In this document: piece by piece, positions 31,118-32,013 of the stretch | Layout of the letters: the number at the start of each line of letters is the position of its first letter | How positions within the stretch are numbered: position 1 is the first letter of the stretch | Translations under genes and position numbers: made by a program | Notes under the pieces: model-generated | The model's database searches: none | The model's input: the letters and a program-made list of their open reading frames with translations, nothing else | Told to the model about the DNA's origin: nothing | Assembly: GCA_014799685.1 (NCBI GenBank) | Contig: JAAVHN010000047.1 | Span: 1 to 32,013 of the forward strand | DNA from: Subdoligranulum sp. | GTDB lineage: Bacteria > Bacillota > Clostridia > Oscillospirales > Ruminococcaceae | Direction: 5' to 3' | Length of the DNA: 32,013 nt

Positions 31118-32013
31118 TTACAAATTATCCACCCACCCCCGCGCCGCATCCGCCGCGCGGTTCACCATGGCGGTGAGGGCTTCGAGTGAATCGAATTTTT
31201 GCGTCGGCCACAGAAATTTGCAAAAGCGCACGCGCACGGCGTCGCCGTATAACTCACCCGTAAAATCCGGGATGAATGTTTCGCAGGTAACGCCCGCGCC
31301 GCCGCCCTCCACCGAAGGGCGCGTGCCGAGCCCCGTGGCGCCGGGATGCCACTGTCCATTCAGCAGCACGCGCGTGACGTATACGCCCTGTCGCGGCAGC
31401 AGCATGTTTTCGGGATACACCTGGTTGATCGTGGGGAAGCCGAGCGTCCGGCCCAGCCGCTTGCCGTGGCGCACGGGCAGGTCGATGCAGTACGGCTCCG
31501 CCAGCAGCGCGTTTGCCGCCGGGATATCCCCTTCGGCCAGAAGGGCGCGGATGCGCGATGACGAGACAGGCGCGCCGCCATGCTCCATCAGCGGCAGCGT
31601 CTCCACCGCGATGCCGCGCGCCGCGCACAGGCTGCGCAGCGTATCCGCGTTGCCGGCGCGCCCGCGGCCAAAGGTGAAATTTTCGCCGCAGAACACGGCC
31701 TTTGCGCCAAGGCACCCGATCAAAACCGTCTCCACAAACTCCTCGGGCGAAAGCGCACAGAACGCCTCGAACGGCGGGCACAGCACGGCCTCGATGCCAA
31801 GGGACGCCATACGCCGCAGCTTTTCTTCGGGCGTTAAGATGGCCTTGCCCTTCACCGAGCCGCTTGCGGGCGGCGCGAATGTAAAAACGGCGGCGGCGCA
31901 CCCGCATGCACGCGCCTCCTGCACGGCACGCGCCTCCTGCACGGCACGCGCCTCCTGCACGGCACGCGCCTCCTGCACGGCACGCGCCTCCTGCACGGCA
32001 CGCGCCTCCTGCA
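31118..32013 (-). CDS. ribF: bifunctional riboflavin kinase / FAD synthetase, 5' end beyond window
   Basis: Makes FMN from riboflavin and FAD from FMN. The frame is open to the window edge; the nucleotidyltransferase start with its HxGH-type motif lies outside. Visible are VFTFAPP, then the FAD-synthetase segment ending in the VSSSRIRALLAEGDIPAANALL motif, and the complete kinase domain: KRLGRTLGFPTINQ, QGVYVTRVLLNG, a GTRPSV segment and CETFIPDFTGELYG followed by the C-terminal helix LEALTAMVNRAADAARG. At the distal end the helix before VFTF is replaced by a string of VQEARA repeats (18 bp each), at least five in the window. The 3' end of this gene is duplicated twice to its left. Confidence 0.93.
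   Translation of the reverse strand, partial: QEARAVQEARAVQEARAVQEARAVQEARAVQEARACGCAAAVFTFAPPASGSVKGKAILTPEEKLRRMASLGIEAVLCPPFEAFCALSPEEFVETVLIGCLGAKAVFCGENFTFGRGRAGNADTLRSLCAARGIAVETLPLMEHGGAPVSSSRIRALLAEGDIPAANALLAEPYCIDLPVRHGKRLGRTLGFPTINQVYPENMLLPRQGVYVTRVLLNGQWHPGATGLGTRPSVEGGGAGVTCETFIPDFTGELYGDAVRVRFCKFLWPTQKFDSLEALTAMVNRAADAARGWVDNL
31908..32013 (-). repeat. 18-bp tandem repeat in ribF encoding VQEARA
   Basis: Unit GCACGCGCCTCCTGCACG (plus strand) is repeated perfectly at 31908, 31926, 31944, 31962 and 31980. A sixth copy at 31998 is cut by the window end. All copies are in frame and identical, indicating a very recent or ongoing expansion. Confidence 0.97.

Noticed and set aside
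31908-32013. CRISPR array
   Set aside because: The 18-bp units are perfectly head-to-tail with no spacers and lie in frame inside ribF.

Overview
The window looks like a chromosomal segment of a high-GC, endospore-lineage member of the Clostridia, probably Oscillospiraceae or a close relative. The grounds are gene content: spoIIR, a SpoVB-type flippase, an rplJ-rplL pair under a Firmicutes L10 leader, a yybP-ykoY manganese riboswitch in front of mntP, an M3 oligopeptidase, a cell-wall amidase and many Cys-lipoproteins. Most genes are GC-rich and full of long antisense open frames that are not genes. This lineage assignment is inferred from the sequence and was not checked against a database.

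Layout. 0.5-4.4 kb: two paralogous beta-propeller-like lipoproteins on the minus strand, a decayed divergent third copy with the same promoter motif, and the C-terminal stump of an Rpn/PD-(D/E)XK transposase-like protein. 4.5-6.1 kb: SpoVB/MurJ-like flippase. 6.5-7.5 kb: gapA. 7.9-9.0 kb: a histidine-kinase-type ATPase that contains no histidine and is flanked on both sides by 15-residue repeats. 9.0-10.4 kb: a broken DUF7668-like gene and two small membrane proteins. 10.5-12.8 kb: an SLC45/GPH-like MFS transporter divergent from riboswitch-controlled mntP. 12.8-14.6 kb: two copies of a small inverted-repeat element bracketing spoIIR; the first supplies the mntP stop codon. 14.7-19.2 kb (minus strand): rplL, rplJ with its leader, a GT-C-like membrane protein whose last codons contain the rplJ promoter, and an M3 peptidase. 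19.6-24.7 kb: N-acetylmuramoyl-L-alanine amidase and two paralogous DUF4352-type lipoproteins, the second interrupted by one in-frame TGA. 25.0-26.7 kb: SGNH hydrolase with a compositionally distinct His/Cys-rich tail.

26.3-31.1 kb is the accessory part. Its DNA is visibly more AT-rich, and it is punctuated by two partial copies of the 3' end of ribF, whose real copy sits at 31.1-32.0 kb in the same orientation. Between the copies lie (i) a strong promoter and what looks like a second L10 (ribosomal protein) leader, placed ahead of an unrecognised three-gene operon encoding two helical proteins with C-terminal membrane anchors and a 56-residue protein; and (ii) a DUF234-type AAA ATPase with its own strong promoter. 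Both promoters carry a TTTAC-N5-GTAAA inverted repeat. This island is the best candidate here for an undescribed system.

A second theme is in-frame minisatellites: 18 bp (ribF), 27 bp (a lipoprotein) and 45 bp (the ATPase). All are multiples of nine and all lengthen proteins without breaking them.
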